This document shows, piece by piece, positions 1 through 9,091 of a stretch of 64,000 bases of DNA; positions within the stretch are counted from its first letter, which is position 1, and every line of letters starts with the position of its first letter. The notes under the pieces were generated by a model. It searched no databases, was not told where the DNA came from, and saw nothing but the letters and a program-made list of their open reading frames with translations. Source of the stretch: Nonomuraea sp. NBC_00507 (lineage in GTDB: Bacteria > Actinomycetota > Actinomycetes > Streptosporangiales > Streptosporangiaceae); assembly GCF_036013525.1 (NCBI RefSeq), contig NZ_CP107853.1:4960001-5024000 (forward strand), in the 5' to 3' direction. The position numbers and the translations under genes were made by a program.

Positions 1-399
1 CCGAAGGTGTTGAGAACCGCGATCGAAGCGGGGTTCACCGAGCGGGACCCCATCGACGAGTTGCGCATCCCCCATGTGCCCGAGGAGCGGGTCCGCGACT
101 TCTTCCGGCTGCTGTGCCGGGACGCCCAGGACCACAACACGGAGATGATCCTCGACCTGCTCGAGGCCTTCTTCCACCAGGACCGCATCAGATACTTCGT
201 GACCTCGTCGGTGGGCCTGTTCATCGACGAGGATCTCGGCAGCTTCGACCCGGACGACTTCCTGAACGTCATCGACAACGCAAGCGGCGGACTGACGATC
301 CGTGGTGCCATCCGCCCCATGAACGTCATGGAGCCCGTGATCTGGCTCGGCCGCATGCTCCGGCCCGGCGCGATGAGGAGCAGACGATGGGACGGCTGA
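1..399 (+). CDS. C-terminal part of a probable GTPase-type protein (5' end outside window)
   Basis: The reading frame is open from base 1 and ends with TGA at 397-399, so the visible 130 or so residues are the tail of a longer protein. The GTG at position 7 is probably not the true start. The segment with YFVTSSVGL, an acidic stretch and then IRPMNVMEPVIWL resembles the end of the double-GTPase-type domains that accompany GAP1 proteins in actinobacteria. The next gene starts inside this one (13-nt overlap), so the two are translationally coupled. No nucleotide-binding motif lies in the visible part; the GTPase assignment is inferred from the tail and the neighbour. Confidence 0.5.
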   Translation, partial: PKVLRTAIEAGFTERDPIDELRIPHVPEERVRDFFRLLCRDAQDHNTEMILDLLEAFFHQDRIRYFVTSSVGLFIDEDLGSFDPDDFLNVIDNASGGLTIRGAIRPMNVMEPVIWLGRMLRPGAMRSRRWDG

Positions 400-2324
400 C
401 CGCCCACTGGGCGATCCTCGGCAAGACACCGGAGAGCCTGGACGACTACAGCGTGATCGACTGCAGCACGGGGGCGATCACCAACGCGGAGTTCGGCATG
501 TGGCTCAAGGCGTTCACCTCCGGGACCATGGAGCCCAAGGCCCTCCCGCGGGTGGCGACCAACTACTTCTCCGACCCTGACGGCGAGCCCTGGCTGGGGC
601 TGTCCCTGCAGACCGAACCGGACTCCCAGGACGGCTTCCAACGCCCGTACGCGATGACGTACTACGTCTGCGTACGCTGGGCGGAGATCGCCTCCGAGTC
701 GACGAGGCTCTCGTACCGGGCCCTGTACGAGGCGCTGTTGAAGGAGAACTTCTCCGGCGACGCGCCGTTCCAGCTCTCCCTCGCGGCGTACGACGAGCGT
801 CATCTCGCCGGCCAGGTCAACGACACGGCACGGCGGGCGGCGGCGCTGCTGCTCACCGGACAGCCCGTCTGCATGGTACGGGCCGGCCATCTCACCCTGG
901 ACCAGCGGCTGGACTTCCTGGACACGGTGGCGGCGCTGCTCCCGTACGGGTTCCGCCACACGCTGGCGGTCTCCACCTGGACCAACAGTGCTTCCCGGCA
1001 TCGGATCCGCCTCTCCTTCGCCGAGGTGCCGCCCACCCACGGGGCCTGGGAGCTGCCCTGGGAGGACGGCGATCCCGCGGGGTCGATCCCGCCCCAGGCA
1101 CTGTTCTACAAGCGGGAACTGGAGGGCTATCAGGGCGATGACCTTTGTGAGCTGATGAGGTGGCTCACGACCGCGGCCGAACCACGCGACTTCGACGACG
1201 CCTCCCACCGCGCCGCCGCATCCAGGCTGCTCCGCGGCCGTACCTCTCCCCGGCTTCCTGCGCAGGCCGAGCAGCACGCCGCCGCCGCCCTGCCCTCGGT
1301 CGAGCAGCTGCTGCACCAATGCCGTGAGAGCATCGCGAACGCCGACGGGCAGCGGCTCGCCGTCCTCAACGCGCAGCTGGCGCAGCGGGCTCGCGGTCGT
1401 GTGGCGGACCACGATCGCAAGACCTATCGGGTGTTCATCAGAGCGAACCCCATCCGCCCGCCTGAAAGGCTGGCCGATTCGTCCGTCATGCGACATTTCT
1501 TTGAGATCCTGCTCCGGCTGTTGTACGGGTCGGCGATGCATGCGGCCGACGTCGAGGAGATGCTGGTCGACCTGGGTGGACCGTTCCGGCAGGAGCCCGC
1601 CCTTCCGCCCGCGCTGCTCGCTGCGATGCGCCGGATCCTGCCTGCCTGCGCCCCCTCGGGCAAGCTGCTCATCGCGAGCCTGTTGGGCCGCGAGCACCTG
1701 CGCAGGATCCTCGACGACATGTCGGAGGACGAGTTGCTCCGCGTCGCCGTCCAGTCCCGCAACCGCAGGGTGCTGGACGTCGCCATAGCCGAGGCCGAGC
1801 ACCGCGCCGTGCCCACCGATCCGCGGGCCATGGAGGCCGTCAAATACGCGCTGACCCGGCACCGCTACCTCATCGAGGCGATCAGCTCCATCTGCGCCGC
1901 CGAGGAGAGCGTCATCTACTACCAGAGCGTGCTCTGGGTGAGCTACCGCGGGCAGCTCACCTCGGCTGACATAGAGGAGATCCTCGGGGACCTGGACCGC
2001 CCTCCCCAGACGTTCCTGCTCGCCATCGTGGCCGAGGCCGCACCCGGAACGGCCTCGGCGCTGCTCCACACGCTCGCGGGCGGCACCGTGCGCAGCCTGG
2101 GCCTGACCGGAAGGCCCGTCGCCGGCCACATCAAGGCCGGCCTCGACCGGATGACCGGCCCCGTGGATGACGGCAACGGCCGAAAGACGTCGCATCGCAG
2201 GCGCTTCCAGAGACTCGATCCCACCTCCCGAAGGCTGAAACAGATTTCCGCGTTCGGGAAGGTCCTCATCGGCGCGTCGATCATCATCGTCATCATGGGC
2301 CTCGCCCTGTGGCTGTGGCTCTGA
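387..2324 (+). CDS. GTPase-associated protein 1 (GAP1)-like protein with C-terminal membrane anchor
   Basis: This 645-residue protein starts at ATG 387, where the GAP1-type N-terminus begins (LTAHWAILG, then DDYSVIDCS); longer upstream reading is in the shadow of the previous gene. The first 130 residues resemble GAP1-N domains of actinobacterial GTPase-associated proteins, and the middle is alpha-helical. Residues about 617-643 form one hydrophobic helix rich in Ile and Leu, with positive residues before it, so the protein is probably tail-anchored. Related gene pairs have been proposed from comparative genomics as NTP-dependent conflict or immunity modules; no biochemical role is known to me. 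The effector, if any, would lie upstream of the window. Confidence 0.6.
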   Translation: MGRLTAHWAILGKTPESLDDYSVIDCSTGAITNAEFGMWLKAFTSGTMEPKALPRVATNYFSDPDGEPWLGLSLQTEPDSQDGFQRPYAMTYYVCVRWAEIASESTRLSYRALYEALLKENFSGDAPFQLSLAAYDERHLAGQVNDTARRAAALLLTGQPVCMVRAGHLTLDQRLDFLDTVAALLPYGFRHTLAVSTWTNSASRHRIRLSFAEVPPTHGAWELPWEDGDPAGSIPPQALFYKRELEGYQGDDLCELMRWLTTAAEPRDFDDASHRAAASRLLRGRTSPRLPAQAEQHAAAALPSVEQLLHQCRESIANADGQRLAVLNAQLAQRARGRVADHDRKTYRVFIRANPIRPPERLADSSVMRHFFEILLRLLYGSAMHAADVEEMLVDLGGPFRQEPALPPALLAAMRRILPACAPSGKLLIASLLGREHLRRILDDMSEDELLRVAVQSRNRRVLDVAIAEAEHRAVPTDPRAMEAVKYALTRHRYLIEAISSICAAEESVIYYQSVLWVSYRGQLTSADIEEILGDLDRPPQTFLLAIVAEAAPGTASALLHTLAGGTVRSLGLTGRPVAGHIKAGLDRMTGPVDDGNGRKTSHRRRFQRLDPTSRRLKQISAFGKVLIGASIIIVIMGLALWLWL

Positions 2325-2437
2325 CCCGCAGCGCCGGAACGGCCGGTGACCCCTGGCCTCACAAGCCCGCAAGTACGGCCGTCCGTGCTGAAGTTTGCAG
2401 ACCGAGTAGATCCCTTCAGGGCGCGTAGTCGGGTGAC

Positions 2438-3931
2438 CTAGTCCTGGCGCTCCTCAGCCGGGCAGCGGGCCCCCTGCGCGGGCACGGTCAGCGAGATCAG
2501 GTAGCTGTCGATTGCAGCCCTGGTGCACTGGGTCACTCTGTAGATGCCGTGGCCCCAGCCCTCGTAGGTGAGGAGCCTGGCCTTGGGGCCGAGTTGGCGG
2601 GCCACGTTGGCCGACCACTGGTACGGCGTGTCGGGGTCGTGCATGGAGGTGGCCACCAGCAGCGGAGCGCTACCCGTGTACCGCAGCCGGTGCTGCGGGT
2701 TGTTCACCGGGTGGCCCTGGCAGATCGGCATGTCGCCCATCGGCATCGGGTTGTACCGCATGTCCGGGGCCACCGCGTTGGAGCCGCGCATCACGTCGGC
2801 GTACTCGTTGTAGTTCCGGAGCGACAGATTGAAGTCCTCGCAGAGGATCGCGGTGGGGAGCTCGGCGGACTCACCGTCCACGGGCCCGTTGCCGGGAGGG
2901 CCCGGCATGTCATCCGGCACCGGCCCGCCGGCCAAGGCGAGGAGCACCTTGGCCTCCTGCCGCCAGGCGGGCGCCTCGTTGAGCACCACGGCCAGCCAGA
3001 GGAGGTTGTGGGCGCTCACCGGGCGGTCATTGACGCCTGGCCAGTGCAGCTCGCCGCGGTCCGCCTTCTTGAGCAGTCCCTTCCACAGTGCCCGGACGTC
3101 TCGTCTGTGCAGGACGCAATCGGTGTCCCGGTCGCACCAGGCGACGAACTCGTCGAAGCTGTCCTGGACGGCGGCCGCGTCGGTCACCTGGAACGCCTTG
3201 ACGTTCAGGCTGTGGTCCATGTTGCCGTCCAGCACCATGGCCCTGACCCGGTTCGGGAAAAGTTGGGCGTACATCTGCTGAGCGAGCGTGCCGTAGGAGA
3301 TACCGTACGAGGTCAGCTTGTCCTCGCCGAGCGCGGCCCGAATGGCGTCCATGTCACGCGCCACGTTGGCCGAGTCGATGTGGTCGTACAGGGGGCCGGT
3401 GAGCTTGCGGCAGTCCGCGTGCAGCTTCTTGTTGAAGGTAACCCATTTGTCGTAGTCGGCCTGGCTGGTCATGACCGGGGACGGCATCTGGTTGTACACC
3501 GAAGCCGAGCAGGTCACCGAGCCACTGCGGGCGACGCCCCGGGGGTCGTAGCCGACGATGTCGAAGCGCCGCTGGACGTCCTCACTGAAGCCGGAGGAGC
3601 GAAGCATGTCGTTCACGCCGGAGTTGCCGGGTCCACCCGGGTTAATCAGCAGGGATCCGATCCGCGCGGAGGGGTCGATGGCCTTGCGCCGGGCGAGGGC
3701 CAGGTCCACGGTGAGGCCGTTCGGCTTGGACCAGTCGATCGGTACCGTCAGCGTGCCGCACTCGACGGTGGGCTCCTCCTCGCACTGCTCCCAGGTGATG
3801 CCGCGCTTGCCGACGGCATCGGTGACGCCCTCTCCGGTTACCGTCGCGTTGGCCCCGCAGGACATCGTGGCCGTCAACAGCGCCGCCATCGCCACGCGGG
3901 CGATGGCGGGCGGAGAAGTTCTTCTTGGCAC
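2438..3931 (-). CDS. Secreted S33-family tripeptidyl aminopeptidase (alpha/beta hydrolase)
   Basis: This 497-residue exported peptidase would release tripeptides from peptide N-termini outside the cell. The GTG start at 3931 is chosen because AGGAG (3936-3940) precedes it by four bases and a signal peptide follows directly; ATMSC at residues 21-25 could be a lipobox. The oxyanion-loop motif NPGGPGNSG and DPRGVARS are typical of the Streptomyces Tap/SlpD group. The nucleophile is Ser212 in GISYGT, the acid is in DPDTPYQW and the base is in GWGHGIY near the C-terminus. Length matches the family. It is a single gene, not in an obvious operon. Confidence 0.9.
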   Translation of the reverse strand: MPRRTSPPAIARVAMAALLTATMSCGANATVTGEGVTDAVGKRGITWEQCEEEPTVECGTLTVPIDWSKPNGLTVDLALARRKAIDPSARIGSLLINPGGPGNSGVNDMLRSSGFSEDVQRRFDIVGYDPRGVARSGSVTCSASVYNQMPSPVMTSQADYDKWVTFNKKLHADCRKLTGPLYDHIDSANVARDMDAIRAALGEDKLTSYGISYGTLAQQMYAQLFPNRVRAMVLDGNMDHSLNVKAFQVTDAAAVQDSFDEFVAWCDRDTDCVLHRRDVRALWKGLLKKADRGELHWPGVNDRPVSAHNLLWLAVVLNEAPAWRQEAKVLLALAGGPVPDDMPGPPGNGPVDGESAELPTAILCEDFNLSLRNYNEYADVMRGSNAVAPDMRYNPMPMGDMPICQGHPVNNPQHRLRYTGSAPLLVATSMHDPDTPYQWSANVARQLGPKARLLTYEGWGHGIYRVTQCTRAAIDSYLISLTVPAQGARCPAEERQD

Positions 3932-4323
3932 ATTGCTCCTATCGTTGATCGGCTTGCCGGGCTGCTCACACGGCACTGGTGGTGTCGGGCCGCTGGGAGT
4001 GCGCGCGGGACCGGCCGCTGGGCATGCGAAACCCAGTGGTCGAGGCGAGGCTGTGCCTTGCGCCGCAGACAGCATGTGCCCCATCGGTGACCAGGATCCA
4101 GACCAGTTTCCTGCTCACTCTTTGGTCACTACGGAACTTCTCCGGGTTGGTGCCAGCGTGCTCGGTGTGTGCTCGCGCGCCCCGACATACCCCGTCATGA
4201 CTCGGGACTTCCGGACACGCAAGTGCTCACGCCGCAGCAGCCCCCGTGTGGTTGAGCGCCTTGGGGTGCGGGCTCGGCGCGCCGGCTGGTGACCTGGTCG
4301 TTGGCGGTCCAGTCGAAGGCGTC
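3932..4323. other. Intergenic region between the S33 peptidase and the DUF6493 operon
   Basis: This 392-base stretch holds the upstream region of the minus-strand peptidase gene. Apart from its ribosome binding site at 3936-3940 I see no convincing promoter, hairpin or repeat. In-frame read-through of the stub at 4324-4392 would add about 40 residues (beginning DAFDWTANDQVTSRR) up to about 4198, but I do not recognise that segment. Open frames crossing the region on the plus strand look like GC-driven shadows. Confidence 0.4.
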
Positions 4324-4392
4324 TCAGCCGACGGTGGCGTCGCGGTCGAGCACGAGATTCCTGATCTCGGTACGGATGTCGCCAGAGGTCAT
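4324..4392 (-). pseudogene. 22-codon stub, probable remnant of a third operon gene
   Basis: ATG at 4392 overlaps the TGA of the preceding gene as ATGA, exactly as genes in this operon are joined, but the frame stops after 22 codons. The peptide includes TEIRNLVLDRDATV, which resembles the start of the preceding DUF6493-like protein (TEICDLVTRNQVTR). A paralogous third gene whose body was lost is the simplest explanation. A translated leader or chance overlap cannot be excluded. Confidence 0.35.
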
Positions 4393-7300
4393 GACGTGGC
4401 TCCGGTGAGGTGGGCGTGGAGGCGCTTGCACTCGTGGACGAAGCGGGTCGCCCGGCGACTGCGTGCGAACTCGCCGATGACCGGGATCTCCCCGCGCGCG
4501 CCGGTCCAGCGTGCCACGTCGGCGGCGAAGGCGACGAGATCGGCGTGCGTCACGGTGATGCGCCGCCCCTCGCCCGGCAGCATCCCGGGCAGCAGGGCGC
4601 GCAGGATGTGCCACACCTCCTGGTGGCCGCCGGCGTCGGCCAGCTCGGTCAGGGCCGCGATGGCGGGGCGGGTCTCCCGCCAGGTGCGGCGCAGCACCAG
4701 CGCGAGCTGGCGGCCGATCGCCTCGGCGGGCAGCTCGCCCCTGGCGGCCATGCTCAGGACCAGCGGGATCATGCCGGGCACGCTGTCGGCCAGGAGGAAG
4801 GCGAGGATCACCGCCGTGGACTCGCCCATCGGGCCCTGGGCGATCTCCAAGCCGGCGATCTCCGACGGAGCCGCCCACGCGCCCCAGCCGCCGCGCAGCA
4901 GGAAGGGCAGGAAGTTGACGGCCACGACCTCGCGGTGCGAGGGCAGGATGGCGGGCCATGCCCTGAGCGTGCCGCCGGACTCGTCGACCCTCCAGTCGAA
5001 CGGCTCGCGCAGCAGCACCTCGTCGATCAGCCGATGGCCGGTCGGGGCCGTCACCCGCAGCACCGGCTGCAGCCTGACCTCGGTGAAGTGTTCCGGTTCG
5101 CCGTCGCCGAAGTCGACCATGGACGCGCCCGCCATGTGGCGCCACACGTGGCCGCACTCGGGGTCGGCCATGCCGTCACCGGCGAGCCAGCGGGCGGCCG
5201 AACGCGCCGCCTCCGAGTCGACCTTGGCGGCCCGCTCGGCCGCGGCCGGGTGGCAGCCCCGGGGTAAGCGCAGCAGCGCCTGCGCCAGGTCGGCCGGAGG
5301 TGGCTCCACGCCGGCGGCGGCGCAGGTCTCCAGCCGGTCGATCAGCACGTCGGGGTCGAGGTGGCCGCTCATCCAGGTCGGCGTGGCCAGCAGCACCGGC
5401 GGCAGGGTGCCGTTGCGGAGGGCCTCGGCGAGTTCCACGTAGCGGTGCAGCAGGAAGTCGTGGGGCGGAGAGACACCGTTGGGGTGGGGGAGCCGGTTGC
5501 GCCGCCGCAACTCGTCGTGCTCGGGCAGCGGCTCGGGCATGGAGGAACGCAGCCGGGGCGGGACGAAGACGACGGTCACCTGTATGAGCGGCTCGCCAGG
5601 GCTTGGCGGGGGCACCTGTCCGCCGGCCCGCATCGCCGCGATCCTGGCGGGGTCCACGCCGAGTTCGGCCATTTGCTCGTAGACGTCGTCGAGGATGAAG
5701 GACGGCATGGCCTCTTCGGAGTCGTCGTACACGACGCCGGGCCTCGTCCGGACTGGAGGGAGGTGATCCGGAAGTCCGTCGTCGCCGATCTCCTCTTCGT
5801 CCTCCTCGTCGTCGGTGCCGTTATACCAGGGCTGCTCGGCGTCGGTGGGGGAGCCGTTCAGGTGGATCCGGCCCCCGGCGAAGGGGATCTGCCGGTCGCC
5901 CTCGTGGGCCACCGCCATGTCCGGGCCGTCGTCGCTGGTCCAGGTGATGAAGAAGGCTCGCAGCGGGGCGTCGTCGTCGAGGTAGCGGCCAGGCCGGTAG
6001 AAGCCGAAGCCGCCCACCGCGATCCGCTGGGGCGACGGCTCCGCGTCGGGCTCCTCGCCACGAGTGAGTTCGCGCACCTGCACGGAGTAACTCGCGCTGT
6101 CCCAGAACTTCTCCGGCCCGATCGGCGGTGGCTCCGGCACGCTGCCTGGGGTGACGAGCTCGGCGGACAGCGCCGACTGCCAATCACCGGGGTCGAGGAG
6201 CACCTCCCTGGACCGCCAGTAACCCTGGTTCTGCTCGACGTGGAGCTCGAGCTTACGGCACACCTTCGCCCGGTCCTCGGCGATCCCGGCGACGAAGGCC
6301 GCCAGCCAGCGTTCCTGGCCGACCCAGCCCTCGTGGTAGCCGGGGAAGATCGACGGCTCGGGGAACCGCCGCGCCTCCGGCGGCTCGGGCAGCGGCGGGA
6401 ACTCCTTGTGCTCCAGCAGTTCCTCGACCGGGATCTCCCCGCCGTACTGCTCGGCCAGCTTCGCGCCCAGGTCGGCGGGGAGGTGGCGGACGCCGTCGAG
6501 GATCGCCTCGGCGTGGTCGGCGAACAGGTCGGCGTATTTCAGGGTCAGCTCGACCGCGCGGTTGCGCACGTCGAAGGACTTGTGCGCGTACGCCGTGGTC
6601 AGCGCGGTCACGAAGTCGGCGGCCGCCTCGGGCGTGGCCCGTATCGCCTGGTCGAGCCAGCGCAGGCCTGTGGTGGCGAGCTTGGCCTCGTCCCGGAAGG
6701 TGAGTGCGTCGACCGCCTCGACCAGGTCGGCGTGGTCGAGGGGCATCGCCCCGCGCACCTGCCCCGCGGCCAGCTCGGCGACCGTGCCCGGCGCCGACGG
6801 CAACAACCGCAGGTAGTCGCGCAGGCGGGGTGCGGACTCCGCGGGCGTGGGGTCGAGGAGCGTGTGCAGCCGGACGAAGAAACGCAGGTCCTGCGCCTCG
6901 CCGCCGCGCAGGAAACGGCTCACGCAACCGTCGAGCACCTCCTCCCTGGGCAGTTCGCGGGCGGCGGTGGCCAGCCAGCGGGTTGGCCGGGGCTCCAGCC
7001 GCTCGTCACGGAGGGCGCGGCCCGCGCCGTCAGCGGCGAAGACACGAGGCAGCAGCACGGGGGTCAGCGGGTCACCGGCCACGCTCGGCGCGGCCAGCCA
7101 TGCGGCCACCAGCGGGTCGTGGTCGGGCGGCACGGCGCCGGACTTACGCAGCAGCGCCACGGCCAGCGGCGCGATGCGGTCGGCGGGACGGCGCACCCGC
7201 TGGGCCAGCCGGACCGCGACATCGCGACGCCACTCCAAGGGGCGGGTGGCCGCCACCCGGCACACCTGAGCGACGTCGGGGTCCTCGGCCCAGCGGCGGT

Positions 7301-7610
7301 TGACGTCGCGGCCGGTCATCCACGTCACGGCGGCCGCCGGTCCGGTGATGACGCCGACACCGGTCAGCAGCAGCGCGCCGGCCAGTTCGTCGAGCAGGTC
7401 GCCGACCTCCCAGGAGGCCATCTCCTCGAAGTCGTCGGGATGCTGGGCGCGCACCTGCTCGGTGCGGGCGCGGCGCAGCTCCTTGACGAGGCCGGGCAAC
7501 CGCCCGCCCAGCTCGGCGCGCTCCTCCTCGGTGAGCGTGACCAGCCGGTCGGCCAGCCGGGTGACCTGGTTGCGAGTGACCAGGTCACAGATCTCCGTCC
7601 AGAGGGTCAT
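4389..7610 (-). CDS. Large helical DUF6493-like protein
   Basis: A 1073-residue protein of unknown function. ATG 7610 is chosen because it overlaps the stop of the upstream SWIM gene (ATGA) and begins a family-like N-terminus, MTLWTEICDLV. It looks mostly alpha-helical, with repeated Leu/Ala-rich segments suggestive of HEAT-like repeats, and has a very acidic linker around residues 597-611. There are no membrane segments and no nucleotide-binding motif. Large proteins of this kind are often encoded beside SWIM zinc-finger proteins in actinobacteria, which is why I assign it to the DUF6493 type; a profile search would settle the family. Confidence 0.6.
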   Translation of the reverse strand: MTLWTEICDLVTRNQVTRLADRLVTLTEEERAELGGRLPGLVKELRRARTEQVRAQHPDDFEEMASWEVGDLLDELAGALLLTGVGVITGPAAAVTWMTGRDVNRRWAEDPDVAQVCRVAATRPLEWRRDVAVRLAQRVRRPADRIAPLAVALLRKSGAVPPDHDPLVAAWLAAPSVAGDPLTPVLLPRVFAADGAGRALRDERLEPRPTRWLATAARELPREEVLDGCVSRFLRGGEAQDLRFFVRLHTLLDPTPAESAPRLRDYLRLLPSAPGTVAELAAGQVRGAMPLDHADLVEAVDALTFRDEAKLATTGLRWLDQAIRATPEAAADFVTALTTAYAHKSFDVRNRAVELTLKYADLFADHAEAILDGVRHLPADLGAKLAEQYGGEIPVEELLEHKEFPPLPEPPEARRFPEPSIFPGYHEGWVGQERWLAAFVAGIAEDRAKVCRKLELHVEQNQGYWRSREVLLDPGDWQSALSAELVTPGSVPEPPPIGPEKFWDSASYSVQVRELTRGEEPDAEPSPQRIAVGGFGFYRPGRYLDDDAPLRAFFITWTSDDGPDMAVAHEGDRQIPFAGGRIHLNGSPTDAEQPWYNGTDDEEDEEEIGDDGLPDHLPPVRTRPGVVYDDSEEAMPSFILDDVYEQMAELGVDPARIAAMRAGGQVPPPSPGEPLIQVTVVFVPPRLRSSMPEPLPEHDELRRRNRLPHPNGVSPPHDFLLHRYVELAEALRNGTLPPVLLATPTWMSGHLDPDVLIDRLETCAAAGVEPPPADLAQALLRLPRGCHPAAAERAAKVDSEAARSAARWLAGDGMADPECGHVWRHMAGASMVDFGDGEPEHFTEVRLQPVLRVTAPTGHRLIDEVLLREPFDWRVDESGGTLRAWPAILPSHREVVAVNFLPFLLRGGWGAWAAPSEIAGLEIAQGPMGESTAVILAFLLADSVPGMIPLVLSMAARGELPAEAIGRQLALVLRRTWRETRPAIAALTELADAGGHQEVWHILRALLPGMLPGEGRRITVTHADLVAFAADVARWTGARGEIPVIGEFARSRRATRFVHECKRLHAHLTGATS

Positions 7611-8935
7611 CGGGAGACCTCCACGGCGGCGCGGGCGACGATCCTGGCGGCCAGCACGTGTTTGCACGGCCCACGGGAGCCGCGATGGTCCCACCACCAC
7701 TCGCAGGTGCACGAGCCGTCGGTCAGCGAGACCCGGCGCGCGCCGCCCGAGGTGTGGACGGTGGCCAGCTCGCCTTCGAGGTGCACGGCACCCGCGTCGA
7801 CGAGCTTGCGCGCCTTGGCCAGCCGCGGGTTGAGCAGGCTCACGTTGTCCTTGTCATAGGGCAGCTCACGGTGGAAGTGGGCGGCCTCCGACAGGTCGTA
7901 GCCGACCCGGCCGGCGACGCCGAGCTGCGTCAGCGCGGCCCGCACCCGGTCGGCGGGGATGCCCGCTCGGTCGGCCAGCAGGCCGATCTCGACCTCGGGC
8001 TCGAAGTTGAGCAGCATCCCCACGACGTCGGCGTCGTTCTCGGCCTCGTCGGTGGCCAGGTCGTCCAGCACCGCGCCCTCGCCGGAGAAGCCACGCCAGC
8101 GCTCGGGCGAGAGAGTGAGCGTGTAGCGCATGCCCGGAAGCTCCAGCTCCCAGGCGCTGGAGGCGGCGTCGGCCGGGCCGTACACCCGGAGGGACTTCGC
8201 GAAGCGCAGCAGCGGCAGGAGGGTGCCGAGCCGGTTGGGGCCGGCGAGCTGGACCGAGCCCGGAACCTGACGGGCGGAGACCTTCAGCTCACGCCCCGCC
8301 TGCGCCACCCACACCGTGCCCTTCTTGGGCAGCCCGCGCAGGAACCGCACCGCCGCCATGCCGGTCAGCTCACCGCGCTGGTCCATGCCCGAGGCGATGA
8401 CCTGCACCTCGGCGAATCCGCGTAACCAGCGCTCGGGCAGCGGCACCTTCTTCTCCACCACCGCGCCGTCCATCGTGGTCACGACCAGCTCGTCGAGGCC
8501 CACCCCCAGGTGCAACGGGTCACGCGCGCCGATGCGCGCCAGCGCCTCCCGGAGCGGCGCGTTCACATCGACGTTGGTGGTGCCCCGGTCGAACACCTCG
8601 CCGTCGAGCGAGCCGTTCAGCAGATCAAGCCGGGCGTACACACCGCCACAGGCCGAGAACGATTCGAACCGCAACCGGTCTCCGTTGCACGTCACCACGG
8701 GGTCGCGCACCCAGCCGGGCCGCGCCTGCGGCTGGTGGTAGCGGGCCAGCGCCACATCGGCGACGCCGAGCAGGGCCGCTGCGGCGGGGGCCGCCTGGGT
8801 CACCACGCCGCTGAAGAACCGGGGGGCCACGGCCGGGCCGGACAGGGCCCGTCCGCCGGAGGTCGCCAATCCGAGGCGACCGTCGACAAGGGAGGAGGGC
8901 GCGGCGTACGTGTACGCCTGCGTCGCTGAAGTCAT
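7607..8935 (-). CDS. SWIM zinc-finger family protein
   Basis: A 442-residue protein with a C-terminal SWIM motif, CTCEWWW followed by GPCKH (CxC...CxH), predicted to bind zinc and usually involved in protein or nucleic-acid contacts. The N-terminal 350 residues lack a recognisable enzyme motif. ATG 8935 is preferred over upstream GTG codons; no Shine-Dalgarno precedes it, and a TATTGT hexamer at 8948-8943 would place the transcription start on the ATG (leaderless). It is the first gene of a tightly coupled operon with the DUF6493-like gene (4-nt overlap). Proteins of this pair may act together; the process is unknown. Confidence 0.8.
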   Translation of the reverse strand: MTSATQAYTYAAPSSLVDGRLGLATSGGRALSGPAVAPRFFSGVVTQAAPAAAALLGVADVALARYHQPQARPGWVRDPVVTCNGDRLRFESFSACGGVYARLDLLNGSLDGEVFDRGTTNVDVNAPLREALARIGARDPLHLGVGLDELVVTTMDGAVVEKKVPLPERWLRGFAEVQVIASGMDQRGELTGMAAVRFLRGLPKKGTVWVAQAGRELKVSARQVPGSVQLAGPNRLGTLLPLLRFAKSLRVYGPADAASSAWELELPGMRYTLTLSPERWRGFSGEGAVLDDLATDEAENDADVVGMLLNFEPEVEIGLLADRAGIPADRVRAALTQLGVAGRVGYDLSEAAHFHRELPYDKDNVSLLNPRLAKARKLVDAGAVHLEGELATVHTSGGARRVSLTDGSCTCEWWWDHRGSRGPCKHVLAARIVARAAVEVSR

Positions 8936-8942
8936 GGCCGGG

Positions 8943-8948
8943 ACAATA
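8943..8948 (-). promoter_or_regulatory. Candidate -10 element for a leaderless SWIM-gene transcript
   Basis: Reading the minus strand, TATTGT fits the actinobacterial -10 pattern TAnnnT and ends seven bases before the ATG at 8935. With no ribosome binding site this fits a leaderless mRNA. No convincing -35 was found. Confidence 0.35.
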
Positions 8949-9091
8949 GATCGCCCCACCGACAAACCGGCGCTGCGGTGCGAAGAGCGTCACACCGCCG
9001 ACCGCTGCGCCGTCGACGCGGAGGCTGCCGCGGTTCAGCTCGGCCTGTCCGTCCAGCGGGCGAGCGTACGGCCGCGACCCGCCCTCGTTCG

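Noticed and set aside
2549..4090. 513-codon plus-strand frame opposite the S33 peptidase
   Set aside because: Val/Gly/His/Arg-rich shadow; the minus-strand gene has signal peptide, triad and ribosome binding site.
5361..7859. Long plus-strand open frame opposite the DUF6493-like gene
   Set aside because: Low-complexity, Gly/Arg/Val-rich translation, no start signal, and it is exactly opposite a coupled operon.
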